The notes: generated by a model not told the origin, from the sequence alone. Counted from the stretch's first letter, positions 44,106 to 54,400 are shown. The stretch is 64,000 nt of DNA from Chungangia koreensis (GCF_042651785.1 NZ_JBHSEC010000007.1:1-64000), one strand, 5' to 3'. A program made the numbers and translations.

Positions 44106-44414
44106 TTAGGCTTTGGTCTGTTCATTTACTTGTTCATTTGTTTGCTGATTTCTAATCATCTCTGGATATTTCACCGAAAGTAAAACTGCCCAAAGAAGAC
44201 TTGCAGCAAGAATTACTCCGCCTAAAACGATGAATACGGAAATTGACTGCTCCACAACTACTGCATATTCTTCCGGACTGGCACCACCTCTTGCTCCTAA
44301 CCAGTTCTCAGCCCGACGTTGGCCAAAGTTGACAGAAAAAAATAAAAGAACAAAACCGACAAACATGCCTAATAACGAAATTCCTATTGATCGAATAGCG
44401 AGGTCTCGGTTCAC
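44106..44414 (-). CDS. Hypothetical two-helix membrane protein
   Basis: A 102-residue protein with two membrane helices (about residues 9-30 and 56-80) separated by a polar loop (RRAENWLGARGGASPEEYAV), and a Gln/Asn-rich tail. The start is GTG after GGAGGGAG. No family recognised. It lies downstream of the acetyltransferase and toast-rack genes on the same strand. Confidence 0.6.
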   Translation of the reverse strand: MNRDLAIRSIGISLLGMFVGFVLLFFSVNFGQRRAENWLGARGGASPEEYAVVVEQSISVFIVLGGVILAASLLWAVLLSVKYPEMIRNQQTNEQVNEQTKA

Positions 44415-44435
44415 AACTAAACTCCCTCCAATTAT

Positions 44436-44858
44436 TTAGGTTATATCCTTATTTCTAAGCCATTCACAATTATACCTTTCAACTCCAGGATATTTTTCTC
44501 CTAAGCTGTTAATTGAAAATCCCGTTTTGCGATAAAATTCCACTGCATCCTTGTCAGTCTCGGCAATGATATGACAAAGTTCATGACGATCAATCACATA
44601 TTCGATCATTTGTCGCCCGATTGATTTGCCACGTGTTTCTGGATCTACAGCGATATGCCTTATTTCACACGAAGAAGAGCCAGTCAGCTGTATTCCAATA
44701 CAGCCAACAAGCTCATTCTCATCTATAAATCCGTATAACATGTAATCTGATTCACAACGATACTTTTCATATTCCGTCTCGATTCGATTTTCCCAGGTGG
44801 CAAATGATAACAACTGCCATACCCGTTCGTCTAAACCCGAGGAAGTTAAATCTCGCAT
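44436..44858 (-). CDS. GNAT family N-acetyltransferase
   Basis: A 140-residue GNAT protein. Strand 4 and the acetyl-CoA loop are visible as IRHIAVDPETRGKSIGRQMI at about residues 66-85, and the C-terminal FYRKTGF motif. The ATG at 44858 is chosen since AGGTGG lies 8 nt upstream; a GTG at 44870 would add four residues. It follows the toast-rack gene within about 12 nt, likely one transcript. Acceptor unknown. Confidence 0.85.
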   Translation of the reverse strand: MRDLTSSGLDERVWQLLSFATWENRIETEYEKYRCESDYMLYGFIDENELVGCIGIQLTGSSSCEIRHIAVDPETRGKSIGRQMIEYVIDRHELCHIIAETDKDAVEFYRKTGFSINSLGEKYPGVERYNCEWLRNKDIT

Positions 44859-44870
44859 TAACCATTCCAC

Positions 44871-45590
44871 CTACTTCATAAGTACGTCAACATTCCCGAC
44901 ACCCATATCAATAGTAAGCTCGATGAAATCTTTCCCATTGTAAGCTTCGTTAACGTAAATACCGTTTCCTTGTGAGATTAAATTTGGGACATTCACCTGA
45001 CCGAGTCCTTTTTCGGCGGATACCTTAACGCCATAACTTTCTGGTACGTAGATAGTGAGATCACCAACACCCATGTCGATTTTCGCTTTATAGCTATTTT
45101 TCGGTTCTCCGCTTAAGTCGAGGGTGCTATCACCTACTCCGCTATCAATATTCAGTGAATGAAGTTGTACTCCACGCAAATCCAATAACGCCTCAGTGGC
45201 ACCTAAATCGACATCCAAATTCACGGGGATTTCATCGGTTAGCTGCAGATCCCAGCTATTGTGAAGGTTTCTGAAATTATTGAAGCCGAAGTTGATTCCT
45301 TCGTTCTGAACAACCTTTACAACCCCTCGGTCATTTTTTTGCTTATACTCGATTTTAGGCTTCAGTTTACGGTGATTATAGTTCGCCGATCCAGTAATCC
45401 ACTCCTTTGAACCGCCAGAGAGGGTGAATTCCCCTGCACCGAATTCCATCTTCACATCCAGTTGCTTAGCACGATCTTTCTCAATCACTAACTCCTCTTC
45501 TTTTTCGGAAGCAAAGATTTGCATAAAGCCGAAACCTACCGCCGATAACAGAAAGCCCGCCAACAAAATGACAATATACGATTTTTTCAT
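44871..45590 (-). CDS. Toast-rack / LiaF-like envelope protein
   Basis: A 239-residue protein with an N-terminal membrane anchor (about residues 4-26), then a beta-repeat domain with the recurring pattern MEFGAGEFTLSGGS, DLGATEALLDLRG, DSGVGDSTLDLSG, DMGVGDLTIYVP and DMGVGNVDVLMK. These glycine-aspartate strand repeats mark toast-rack/LiaF C-terminal-like domains, linked in other Bacillota to cell-envelope stress sensing. No LiaRS two-component genes are adjacent, so its partner is elsewhere or absent. AAGGAGGA precedes the ATG. Confidence 0.8.
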   Translation of the reverse strand: MKKSYIVILLAGFLLSAVGFGFMQIFASEKEEELVIEKDRAKQLDVKMEFGAGEFTLSGGSKEWITGSANYNHRKLKPKIEYKQKNDRGVVKVVQNEGINFGFNNFRNLHNSWDLQLTDEIPVNLDVDLGATEALLDLRGVQLHSLNIDSGVGDSTLDLSGEPKNSYKAKIDMGVGDLTIYVPESYGVKVSAEKGLGQVNVPNLISQGNGIYVNEAYNGKDFIELTIDMGVGNVDVLMK

Positions 45591-45841
45591 GACTCCGTAT
45601 CCTCCTTGGGAATTCTTTTCCTTGTACTATAAGGATATCGTGAACTCCATCATTTGTAATACGGTCCAGCGGTTTAATTTGTTTCAGACTTTAGTCTGAG
45701 GTTGCTTCTACATATTTATTTTTTTGCTTTATCGTTTTCGAAACTGTTTCAAAAAGTCTCACGTGTGCAATGGAACAATGAATGTTTAAGGGGAAAGAAG
45801 GGAGGTAATGTAGTAAAAAAACCTTTAAGGAGTGTGGGGAA

Positions 45842-46288
45842 TTGAAACCTTACCTGAAGTTCGGAGGAATGGTCCTGACCTCAACCATTATCATGTTTCT
45901 ATTTAAATACTTAAGCACATACAAGATAGAGCACGTGTTTTTTAGTGAAACAAGGGCTTATATGGCATTAATGATGGGTTCTACTATGGCTATTATCATG
46001 TTGGTGTTTATGAGGCAAATGTTAAAGAACCGAAAAATGAACATGGGGATTTTGGCAGGAAGTATTGTGTTGTTTGGTCTGTCTCTTTTCCTATTGCGCA
46101 GCCAAGCGTTGGTCGATGATGTAGATTACATGGAAGGGATGATTCCACATCACTCCATTGCCATCTTGACAAGTGAACGAGCAGACATCCAAGATCCGAG
46201 AGTACGAAAGTTGGCGGACCAGATCATTGAGGCGCAGCGAAAAGAGATTGCTGAGATGAAGAAACTCATAGAAGAGTTGGATGACTAA
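45842..46288 (+). CDS. DUF305 membrane protein
   Basis: A 148-residue protein with three N-terminal hydrophobic helices, then the DUF305 segment YMEGMIPHHSIAILTSERA at about residues 97-115 and a final Lys/Glu-rich helix. The His-His pair in MIPHH is a candidate metal ligand (DUF305 proteins often accompany copper genes), though no copper genes are near. The start is TTG at 45842 after AAGGAGTG. Confidence 0.85.
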   Translation: MKPYLKFGGMVLTSTIIMFLFKYLSTYKIEHVFFSETRAYMALMMGSTMAIIMLVFMRQMLKNRKMNMGILAGSIVLFGLSLFLLRSQALVDDVDYMEGMIPHHSIAILTSERADIQDPRVRKLADQIIEAQRKEIAEMKKLIEELDD

Positions 46289-46300
46289 GTGAATAGTAAA

Positions 46301-46350
46301 TGAAACTTTGCCCCTGTTAGCGAATCTCATAGATCCGCAGGGGCGTTTCA
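46301..46350. terminator. Probable bidirectional terminator
   Basis: TGAAAC-TTT-GCCCCTG pairs with CAGGGGC-GTTTCA with a 3-nt bulge and a 21-nt loop. It lies between convergent genes. Confidence 0.7.
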
Positions 46351-46366
46351 TTTGTAGTAGGGAAAA

Positions 46367-47623
46367 TTAAGGGACAGAAACCTTCTCCTCTAAAATCGGT
46401 TTCTTTATATCTTGCCTACTGAAAAGACCTGCATAGACAAGTGAGGTACCCGCCAAAACGAGTAAGCCGATGTAGACCGACATCATAGATGGGACTAAAA
46501 AGGCGCCGATTATGATGGTAGAACGCGCAACCAAATCAGCTCCACTGAAGGACAAGTTGGAGAAGGCAGAGTAAGAGCCCCTTTTGTCAGCCGGCATCAT
46601 GTTCGCCTGTTCGGCATTCCGGACCGGTGAATAAATCAATTCTCCAAGTGTCGAGATGAACCCGAAAGCGATGAGGATATACCAGCTGTTTGCAGATGTG
46701 ACCGTCATATAGCCGATTCCATATAGAATCAGTCCGAATAGTAACACTTTATTTTTCGGAAAGCGGTCGGTGATTTTATTAATAAAGAAAGTGAAGCAAA
46801 CGACAAGCAGCATGTTTTCGATATTAAGGATACTCAGCATGCGGACACCGTCAATTTCAAATGTCCCAATATGAATCGACTTGAACGTATCAGCTAATCG
46901 GACACCGATATAGTTGCTCATCGAAAATTCCGCTGCGAATATAAATACCGATCCGATGACCACTTTTACGAATGGACGGTCTTGGAACGCAATTTTGTAA
47001 TTGTTTAGGACATCAATGAAAACATTTTGATGCTTCATTTCCAAGCGCGGTGTTTCCGTGTCCTTCAACCAGATCCAATAAGCAATCGGCAAACAAGCAG
47101 AGACTACAGTTAGAAGAATAAAGAGCTCGATTTTGTGATTGACGTAGAGCAAACCACCCAAAGCCGTACCGATTGCCATGGATAGATTGACCATCCAATA
47201 ATCGATTGCATAGACAGCTTTCCGGTTTTCCGGAGTCGTGGAGTCGATGATGATGGCATGCATTGCTGGACGTCCAAGACTGCTCGTAATCATGAAAAGC
47301 AAATAGGCAATGGCGAACAACCAAATCATCTTTGAAACTGGCAGTAAACTCAGCGTCATCAGTAGGAACATCACCGAACTTAATGTTGAGGTCATTAGGA
47401 GTACCTTTTTCCTTGGGAATCGATCCGAAATGTATCCGCCAATCAGATTGACGATGAATCCGATGACTACGGATGCGATCAGAAATATGCCGGCCCATAC
47501 CTTACCCATTTCAGAAGAGAAAAATAAAGCCATAAAAGGCATGACGGCTGAAGAAACCGCTCGATTGAAGAAGGATGTAATGAGCCGCACTTTAATGTTT
47601 TGAGGATAGTCTTTCCATTTCAT
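46367..47623 (-). CDS. MFS transporter (multidrug efflux-like)
   Basis: A 418-residue major facilitator with twelve hydrophobic helices. The motif A region is NLIGGYISDRFPRKK at about residues 60-74, and the second-half counterpart is ITDRFPKNK near 283. It resembles drug/H+ antiporter-type exporters. AGAAGGGGG precedes the ATG. It is divergent from an SgrR-type regulator across a 205-bp gap, an arrangement suggesting the regulator controls this exporter. Substrate unknown. Confidence 0.88.
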   Translation of the reverse strand: MKWKDYPQNIKVRLITSFFNRAVSSAVMPFMALFFSSEMGKVWAGIFLIASVVIGFIVNLIGGYISDRFPRKKVLLMTSTLSSVMFLLMTLSLLPVSKMIWLFAIAYLLFMITSSLGRPAMHAIIIDSTTPENRKAVYAIDYWMVNLSMAIGTALGGLLYVNHKIELFILLTVVSACLPIAYWIWLKDTETPRLEMKHQNVFIDVLNNYKIAFQDRPFVKVVIGSVFIFAAEFSMSNYIGVRLADTFKSIHIGTFEIDGVRMLSILNIENMLLVVCFTFFINKITDRFPKNKVLLFGLILYGIGYMTVTSANSWYILIAFGFISTLGELIYSPVRNAEQANMMPADKRGSYSAFSNLSFSGADLVARSTIIIGAFLVPSMMSVYIGLLVLAGTSLVYAGLFSRQDIKKPILEEKVSVP

Positions 47624-47674
47624 CTATAAAACCCCCTTCTGTATGAACTATCATAAAGCAGACGGGGGGAATTA

Positions 47675-47814
47675 AAAATGGACAGTTTGAGAGAGTGATG
47701 TCCACTTTTATGTGGGAATGAACAACAATTAGTAAACCTTTATCCATCCCGACTATAGTAAAATAGACGAAAATAGGTTTTAAGGAAGATAAAAAACGCT
47801 ACATGTCCACTTTT
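47675..47814. promoter_or_regulatory. Candidate operator: three copies of ATGTCCACTTTT-like sequence
   Basis: ATGTCCACTTTT occurs at 47698-47709 and again at 47803-47814, with an inverted relative, AAAATGGACA, at 47675-47684. All lie in the gap between the MFS gene and the divergent SgrR-type gene; the third copy sits just before the regulator's ribosome site. Candidate binding sites of that regulator. Confidence 0.5.
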
Positions 47815-47828
47815 GAGGGGGAGTCGGA

Positions 47829-49481
47829 TTGGATATCTACTTACATACGCTTTGGAGAAAGGTTCCGTCTGGGACAGTCCAAACGAAAGAATTGGCAGAA
47901 GTTCTCGAATTGAGCATGAAACAGACTTCACGGCATTTGAAAAGATGGGAACAGGAGGGATGGCTCACCTTTACGTCAGGAAGAGGGAGAGGAAATGTCT
48001 CCAAGCTAAATTGGTTACGGAATGTTGAGGAGGAGTTCGAAGCGGAGGTGTTGGAACGGATTGAAAAGGAGCCAGTCGAAGTGAGCAGTAAATATCTTCT
48101 TCTCGATTGGTCACCGGAGCGGAAGCAGCGGCTGATGGAGAAGTTCCAAACTAAATTCGGATATGTCCATCGGGACGATGAAGAGGATAAATTGATTATT
48201 CCACGGCGGTATCCATTCTTGTCAGTTCATCCGTTAGAAGCGGCAGACGTGAATAGCGCGAACCTCGTGGCTACAGTATATAACCGTCTCGTGTCGGTCG
48301 ATGAAACCGGTAATGTGACTCCAGAATTAGCCCATAGCTATGATGTCGATCGGAAAAGGCTCCGATTGTATCTAAAAAAAGACGTATTATTCCATGATGG
48401 GTCCACCATGACCGCTGAAGATGTCGTTTGGTGTTTGGAGCGAATGAGAAAACAGCCACAGTTTAAGGACATGTGGAGTCCAATCGAACAGATTCATTCA
48501 CCGTTTCCATTGGTGGTGGACATCCATTATCCGGATGGAAACAGCTATATTCTTCAAATGATTGGAATGTTGAATGCCAGTATTTATAAAGAAACAGGTC
48601 ATCGGATATCAGGGACCGGCTCCTTTTTCATCGACGAAAATAACGAAAAGAAGACAACGCTTATTGCTTTTAAAGATTATTTTCAGGAGCGGCCATTGCT
48701 TGATGCAGTAGAATTCATTCAAGTACCAAAAGATTATGACATGGCCTACACGACTGCATCCAAACGGGAACCGGAAAAAACGGTACAAGTCGAAAGCAGT
48801 TCAGGCTTTGGCGTCATGATCATGAACCCGCATCGGAACACGGACATTGCAAGGAAGGAAGTCCGGGATTATGTCCATTGGGTTTTGGCGAAACATCGGG
48901 ATGAAATCGGTGAAATCCATTCCCGTGGAATACCGAACGATACAAGCTGCCTTTCTTGGAGAAAAGGAAACTACCCGGTGCCCGTTGTGGAGCGGCCAGA
49001 GTTCAGTTCACCTCTTGTCATGATGGAAGTCAGTTACAACGAAACGATTACTCAATGGGCGAAGTCAGTATTTGAGAAGGAAGGAGTGCCCTTTGAAATC
49101 CGTCGAGTGCGTTTTTTTGATTCCTTATATAGCGATATCCGGCACAACGAAATCGATTTATTTGTCCACGGTGAAATCTTTGAGATGAATGAAGTGTTCT
49201 CTTACTATGTTTTCCTCAAGAACGGGTACTCACCTCTTGTCAATATCCTAAGATTAGACGATAACCTGAACCGGAAAGTAGAAGCATACAATCAAACACC
49301 ATTTGCCCAGTGGAAAGAGCTGCATGAACAATTGGAAGATGCCTTATTAAGAGAATCAATCATGATCCCGCTGTATTCAGAAAAGAGAAGAATCCCTTTC
49401 TCAGAGGACTTGCAAAACATCCAGCTTAAGCATTTCGGATATGTGGATTTCTCAAAACTTTGGGTTCGGCCGGAGATTTAG
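47829..49481 (+). CDS. SgrR-family transcriptional regulator with solute-binding domain
   Basis: A 550-residue fusion of an N-terminal SgrR-type winged helix (about residues 1-110; LELSMKQTSRHLKRWEQEGW is the recognition region) with an extracytoplasmic-type family 5 solute-binding domain (about 150-540; LVSVDETGNVTPELAHSYDV and FHDGSTMTAEDVVW are typical). No signal peptide is present, so the binding domain works in the cytosol as a ligand sensor. The start is TTG after GAGGGGGAG. It is divergent from the MFS exporter it probably controls. Related Bacillota pairs are known; ligand unknown. Confidence 0.88.
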   Translation: MDIYLHTLWRKVPSGTVQTKELAEVLELSMKQTSRHLKRWEQEGWLTFTSGRGRGNVSKLNWLRNVEEEFEAEVLERIEKEPVEVSSKYLLLDWSPERKQRLMEKFQTKFGYVHRDDEEDKLIIPRRYPFLSVHPLEAADVNSANLVATVYNRLVSVDETGNVTPELAHSYDVDRKRLRLYLKKDVLFHDGSTMTAEDVVWCLERMRKQPQFKDMWSPIEQIHSPFPLVVDIHYPDGNSYILQMIGMLNASIYKETGHRISGTGSFFIDENNEKKTTLIAFKDYFQERPLLDAVEFIQVPKDYDMAYTTASKREPEKTVQVESSSGFGVMIMNPHRNTDIARKEVRDYVHWVLAKHRDEIGEIHSRGIPNDTSCLSWRKGNYPVPVVERPEFSSPLVMMEVSYNETITQWAKSVFEKEGVPFEIRRVRFFDSLYSDIRHNEIDLFVHGEIFEMNEVFSYYVFLKNGYSPLVNILRLDDNLNRKVEAYNQTPFAQWKELHEQLEDALLRESIMIPLYSEKRRIPFSEDLQNIQLKHFGYVDFSKLWVRPEI

Positions 49482-49498
49482 AAGAAGTCGGTTATTAC

Positions 49499-49620
49499 AT
49501 AATCGTTGATATAAATGAAAAATCGTTGATATCCAGCTAATAATCGTTGATATCTATCCAAGAATCGTTGATATATGGCCAACAATCGTTGATAAACCAT
49601 CACTAATCGTTGATATCCAG
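49499..49620 (+). repeat. 21-nt-period array C, word AATCGTTGATAT
   Basis: AATCGTTGAT starts at 49501, 49521, 49542, 49563, 49584 and 49605, with steps of 20, 21, 21, 21 and 21 nt. Most copies continue as ATC or ATA. The core ATC-GTT-GAT has dyad arms ATC/GAT. The array lies between the SgrR-type gene's stop (20 nt before it) and rlmCD, with no obvious terminator. The same word, inverted, makes the two-copy array D after purD. Confidence 0.9.
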
Positions 49621-49708
49621 TAGGCATTAAAACGGATTTCCTTCATTAACACTCCCACTTCTTTCCGTGATACAATAACTTACATCCTGTTTTTGGAGGA
49701 AGTTAAGA

Positions 49709-51067
49709 ATGACAGTAAAGAAGAATGACCGATTGTCGGTTTATATAGAAGATTTGACACATGACGGGGCAGGGGTAGCAAAGGTCGATGGCTACCCATT
49801 ATTTGTGGCCGGCGCATTGCCGGGTGAGACAGTTGAGACCCATGTACTCAAGACCCTTAAGAATTACGGATTTGCGAAGTTGTTAAATGTGGTTGAGGCT
49901 TCACCCGACCGTGTCATGGCACCTTGTCCGGTCTTCGATCAGTGCGGCGGCTGCCAGCTTCAGCACTTTTCCTACGAAGGTCAGTTGAAGTTCAAGGAAA
50001 ACATGGTCCGCCAAGTAATGACCCGGATTGGGAAACTACCGGATGTTCCGGTACATCCAGTAAAAGGAATGGCCAACCCATGGCGCTACCGCAATAAATC
50101 CCAGATACCCTTTGCAGAAGAAGCGGGTATTGTAAAAGCCGGATTCTATAAGATTCGTTCCCATAATATCGCGAATACCGATGCATGTATGATCCAGTCG
50201 GAAGAAGCAGATAGCATCATGATGAATCTGAAACGTGAGCTGCAAGGGCTCGGACTTCGAGCATATGACGAAGTGGGACATAGAGGAATGCTCCGCCATG
50301 TCATCGTCCGTAAAGGAAGAGCGAGCGGGGAAGTGATGGTTGTCTTAGTGACACTTAAGAAGAAGTTTCCACAGAAGGAAGCGGCTATTGAATTGATCCG
50401 TCGGGTCGTCCCGCATGTGACATCAATAGTCCAAAACGTCAATCCGAATAAAACAAATGTCATCTTCGGAGATGAAACAATCACACTCTGGGGCAAACCG
50501 GTCATCGTCGATTCGATCGGAGACACGAAATTCGAAATCTCGGCCCGTTCATTCTATCAAGTGAACCCGGAACAAACAGAGGTTTTGTATAAACAAGCAC
50601 TCGACTACGCACAGTTGAATGGCGATGAAACAGTCATCGATGCGTATTGCGGAATCGGTACGATCTCTTTATTCTTAGCGAAGAAAGCGAAGGAAGTGTA
50701 TGGGGTCGAAATCGTACCCCAGGCGATTGAAGATGCTAAACGGAATGCTGAACTAAATGGCGTGACCAATGCACACTTTGAAGCCGGAGCGGCTGAAGAC
50801 GTTATTCCAAAATGGTACGCGGAAGGAAAACGGTTTGATGTATTAATGGTCGATCCGCCGCGTAAAGGCTGCGACGAAAAGCTATTGCAGACCATCTTGG
50901 AGTACAAACCGAAGCGTATCGTCTATGTATCCTGTAACCCAGCAACATTAGCAAGGGACTTGCGGATTTTGGAAGACGGTGGCTATCGGACACAAGAAGT
51001 ACAGCCGGTAGATATGTTCCCGCATACGACGCATGTTGAAGCGGTGACGTGGTTGGAATTAATATAA
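49709..51067 (+). CDS. rlmCD: 23S rRNA (uracil-C5)-methyltransferase RlmCD
   Basis: A 452-residue SAM-dependent RNA methyltransferase. It has an N-terminal TRAM domain (about 1-60), iron-sulfur cysteines in CPVFDQCGGC at about residues 72-81, the SAM-binding IDAYCGIGTISLFLA near 311-325, VDPPRKGC near 379-386, and the catalytic Cys in YVSCNPATLARDL near 407. In B. subtilis the equivalent (YefA) makes both m5U747 and m5U1939. Its last codons and terminator are present a second time at about 55945-56042, flanking the AT-rich insert. Confidence 0.95.
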   Translation: MTVKKNDRLSVYIEDLTHDGAGVAKVDGYPLFVAGALPGETVETHVLKTLKNYGFAKLLNVVEASPDRVMAPCPVFDQCGGCQLQHFSYEGQLKFKENMVRQVMTRIGKLPDVPVHPVKGMANPWRYRNKSQIPFAEEAGIVKAGFYKIRSHNIANTDACMIQSEEADSIMMNLKRELQGLGLRAYDEVGHRGMLRHVIVRKGRASGEVMVVLVTLKKKFPQKEAAIELIRRVVPHVTSIVQNVNPNKTNVIFGDETITLWGKPVIVDSIGDTKFEISARSFYQVNPEQTEVLYKQALDYAQLNGDETVIDAYCGIGTISLFLAKKAKEVYGVEIVPQAIEDAKRNAELNGVTNAHFEAGAAEDVIPKWYAEGKRFDVLMVDPPRKGCDEKLLQTILEYKPKRIVYVSCNPATLARDLRILEDGGYRTQEVQPVDMFPHTTHVEAVTWLELI

Positions 51068-51087
51068 GATAAATATTTATTATGAAT

Positions 51088-51125
51088 AAAAGGACGAATT
51101 CCACCGAGGAGGAATTTGTTCTTTT
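51088..51125 (+). terminator. rlmCD terminator
   Basis: AAAAGGACGAATTCC (51088-51102) pairs with GGAATTTGTTCTTTT (51111-51125). A closely related hairpin recurs at 56006-56042. Confidence 0.88.
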
Positions 51126-51407
51126 GCTATTTAAGGCGGATGTCTCCCTACTCATTTTTAAATGATTTACAAAAGTGTATTGAATATGAAATTAATTTTC
51201 TCAACTAATGAATTTCACTGATTTAAATACAAAAAAGTACAGGTTAGAATCTACATTTGAAATAATTGTTAGAAAATAGATACGAGTTTAAATTAAATTA
51301 AACTTGTTTGATATAATGGGAAAGTAAATAAAATGTAAAATTAGTTATTCGAGGGATAACCGAAAGTGGCTGTTAATGGTTTTGAAGATGGATAGGAGGT
51401 AACAGAA
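51126..51407 (+). promoter_or_regulatory. AT-rich leader and extended -10 promoter of the NTPase gene
   Basis: The gap is strongly AT-rich compared with rlmCD. TGATATAAT at 51309-51317 is an extended -10 element. A GGAGG ribosome site at about 51396 precedes the ATG. No other structure is seen. Confidence 0.55.
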
Positions 51408-54400
51408 ATGAGTTTTTTAGCGTACATAGCGGGAACTTTGATAGCACCAAATGTTGCGGGTTATCTTTTGTCAAAAGGTTTAACGAATAGAGAAGAAAAG
51501 AAATTAATTAAAGAAATAAAAGAGACAGTTACTGAATTTAATCGTAAGTTTGATGATACTGAAGTTGATAGTAACTATTTTGTAGAGTTTCTTGAACAGA
51601 ATAAGATTAGTGACACAATAACACAAAGAGTATTTAATTCTTATAAAACTTCAAAGGAAGATTACGAAGCTATATCCAAGAAACTAGCGCAGGAAGCCGT
51701 CGAATTCGTCAATTTTAAGAAAGATAAATTTATGCATACGCGCGTTCAGAAACCAAGTGACTTTGAAGAGTACTTCTCTAAGTTATTTGAAATACTAGTT
51801 AATTTTCGAGAATCGTTATTAAGCATTAAAGAGAAGGCATTTCTATCAATCGTTGATGAGTCAATTGGTAAATCTATCAAAACTATTGAGGAAAAGCTAA
51901 GTGACGATTATTTGTTAGGAAGGTATAAAAACCTTGAGCCTGATGAGCGAATTATGCATAGGTTAGAGGAATTGAATCACGAATATAAAACAGCTTTTAT
52001 TCCGTTGGGCAATGGGTTTATTAAGAGAAAAGAATTTTCTATATGTAAAGGAGCAATAGATTCAGGAAAATCTTTGATAATACATGGAAGGGCTGGAAGA
52101 GGGAAAAGTGGGTGTACAGTAGATATTATCAATTATTGTGAAGAAAATGTGATACCATATTTGGCAATTAAATTAGATAAACGGATTCCGAGTAAGACTG
52201 CCGAGAAGTGGGGAGAAGATTTAGGATTACCTGCATCGATTACTCATTGTATTCACAGTGTTTCTAAAAATCAAAGGGCAGTAATCATTTTGGATCAGTT
52301 GGATGCGCTACGTTGGACTTTGGCACATTCTAGAGATGCTTTGATAGTATGTGCTCAGATTATAAATCAAGTAGAGAGATTGAATATTGAAAGGGAAAAT
52401 AAAATATCTGTCGTTTTTGTATGTAGAACCCATGACTTGGAAAACGATAATAATATTAGATCATTATTTAAAAAAGTTGATTCAGAGGAAGTTATTCAAT
52501 GGTCTAAGGTTCAGGTTAATGAGTTGGACGAGGATTTAGTTAAGGGTATTGTTGGTAAGCGTTATGAACAACTAACAAGTAAACTGAAGGAGATACTAAG
52601 AATTCCAAGCAATTTATATATTTGGCAACAGTTGGACCCAAACAAAGTGTATGCGGAATGTTCTACCGCAAGCCATTTGGTCTCACAATGGTGGGGGCAG
52701 TTGTCCGATAAATGTTTTGAATTTGGATTGAGAGAAGACAATCTAATTCAGATTAAAGATAAAATGGTAACTTTTTTAGAAAGATATAGTAGAATATTTA
52801 TTCCTTTAAGTATATTAAACGAAAATAAATCATCCTTAGAATTTTTATCTTCAAATGCTTTCTTAATAATTCAAGATAAGAAAGTTTCGTTTGCCCATCA
52901 ATCTATATTAGACTGTTTTTTAGCTGAAAAGATGCTTCAGAGATATTATGACGGTGAAGATATCGTAGATATTATTGGGACTAAAGAAAAACAAACACCC
53001 GGAAAAAGATATCAAGTGCAAATGTTTATGCAAAATCTTTCTGAATTTGATAGCCACGATTTTATTAATGCTGGGCAAAGAATGTTTGAGGCAAATCAAA
53101 TCAGGTATTTTGTCAAATTTGTTTTCCTCGAGGTGTTAAATCAGATAGATAATATAGATGAAAATATACAAAATTTTATTGTGAATAATTGTGAAAATGA
53201 AAAATATGGTAATAATATTATTAATAACGTTATATTTTCAAGGCCTAAGTATATTAGGTTGCTTAGGAAGTATGGCATTTTAGATAAATGGTTTAACAAT
53301 CAGTCAAAAAAAGATATTGTTTTAAAATTACTTGTTAGTATGAGCCCGAATTATGATACTGATGATATTGCTTTCATCGAAAAGTATGCATTAAATTCAA
53401 AGGAAGATGATAATAAACTCTCTAAATGTTTTATGTACGACATAAACCATGATACGGACGAGTTATTTGAATTGCGTATGAAATTTTATAACCGATATCC
53501 TCAAATGGTTGATAGGTATCTTGACTTTAAGTCGATGCTTAAAAATTGTGAAATAAGAACAATACGGCTATTGGCATTTTTATTGGAAAATAAAATTAAG
53601 AGCAAGGGGGGGAGAATTTATAATTATGAGGAAGAATTTCTAAATCAAGACTCTGAAATTCTTATAAATAATGGGGAAGAGGTTCTTAATTTATTATTGC
53701 CATACGTTCCTACTGAAAATGAAGATAGCTTGCTTTTTAGTGAGTGGTCGGGAAAATATTTCCGTAAAAGAGGCCTTGAAAGAGCTTGTATTCAAATTAT
53801 TAAGAAAGCAAATGCAGCAATAATTGCCCAACAACCGGAAAAATTCTTTGACCGCTATAAAGAATTCATGGGAAAAGGTAATGATTTATTTAATGAAATA
53901 ATATTGGATGGATTATACAGACTACCAGAAAGTTATAGTGATATTGTAATTAATTATTTATGCAGTGACTTCAACAGCAACATATTCGATAAGACTGGTG
54001 GTAATGGTGATGAATTATTTCTTGCAAAACAAATATTAGGAAAGCATTCGAGATACTGTAGTGAGCATATTTTTAATGTATTAGAAGAACGAGTTTTAAA
54101 TTATCTATCGCCAAAAGCTAAAGATAGATATTTACGTAGACTTAATTATAATAGAGAAAAAAACGGCGATACAGTTTATTGGAGTTTCTGGGGTGATTTT
54201 CAGAAAGAGATTCTAGAAGTTCTCCCCTACGATCGATTGAGTGATCAAGCAAAAGATTTGATACGTACTTTAAAACGTAAATTTCCTAATGGGACAACTT
54301 TATATAAACATTCAAATGGATCTGGCGGATGGGTAAGTTCACCCGTTGCGGGGAAGAAATTAAATAATAAAAAGTGGCTTGAGATTTTAACAAATACAAA

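Noticed and set aside
40292..44414. Toxin-immunity or phage remnant in the group of small unknown genes after cyd
   Set aside because: No toxin, integrase or phage structural motif is seen; base composition resembles the neighbours.
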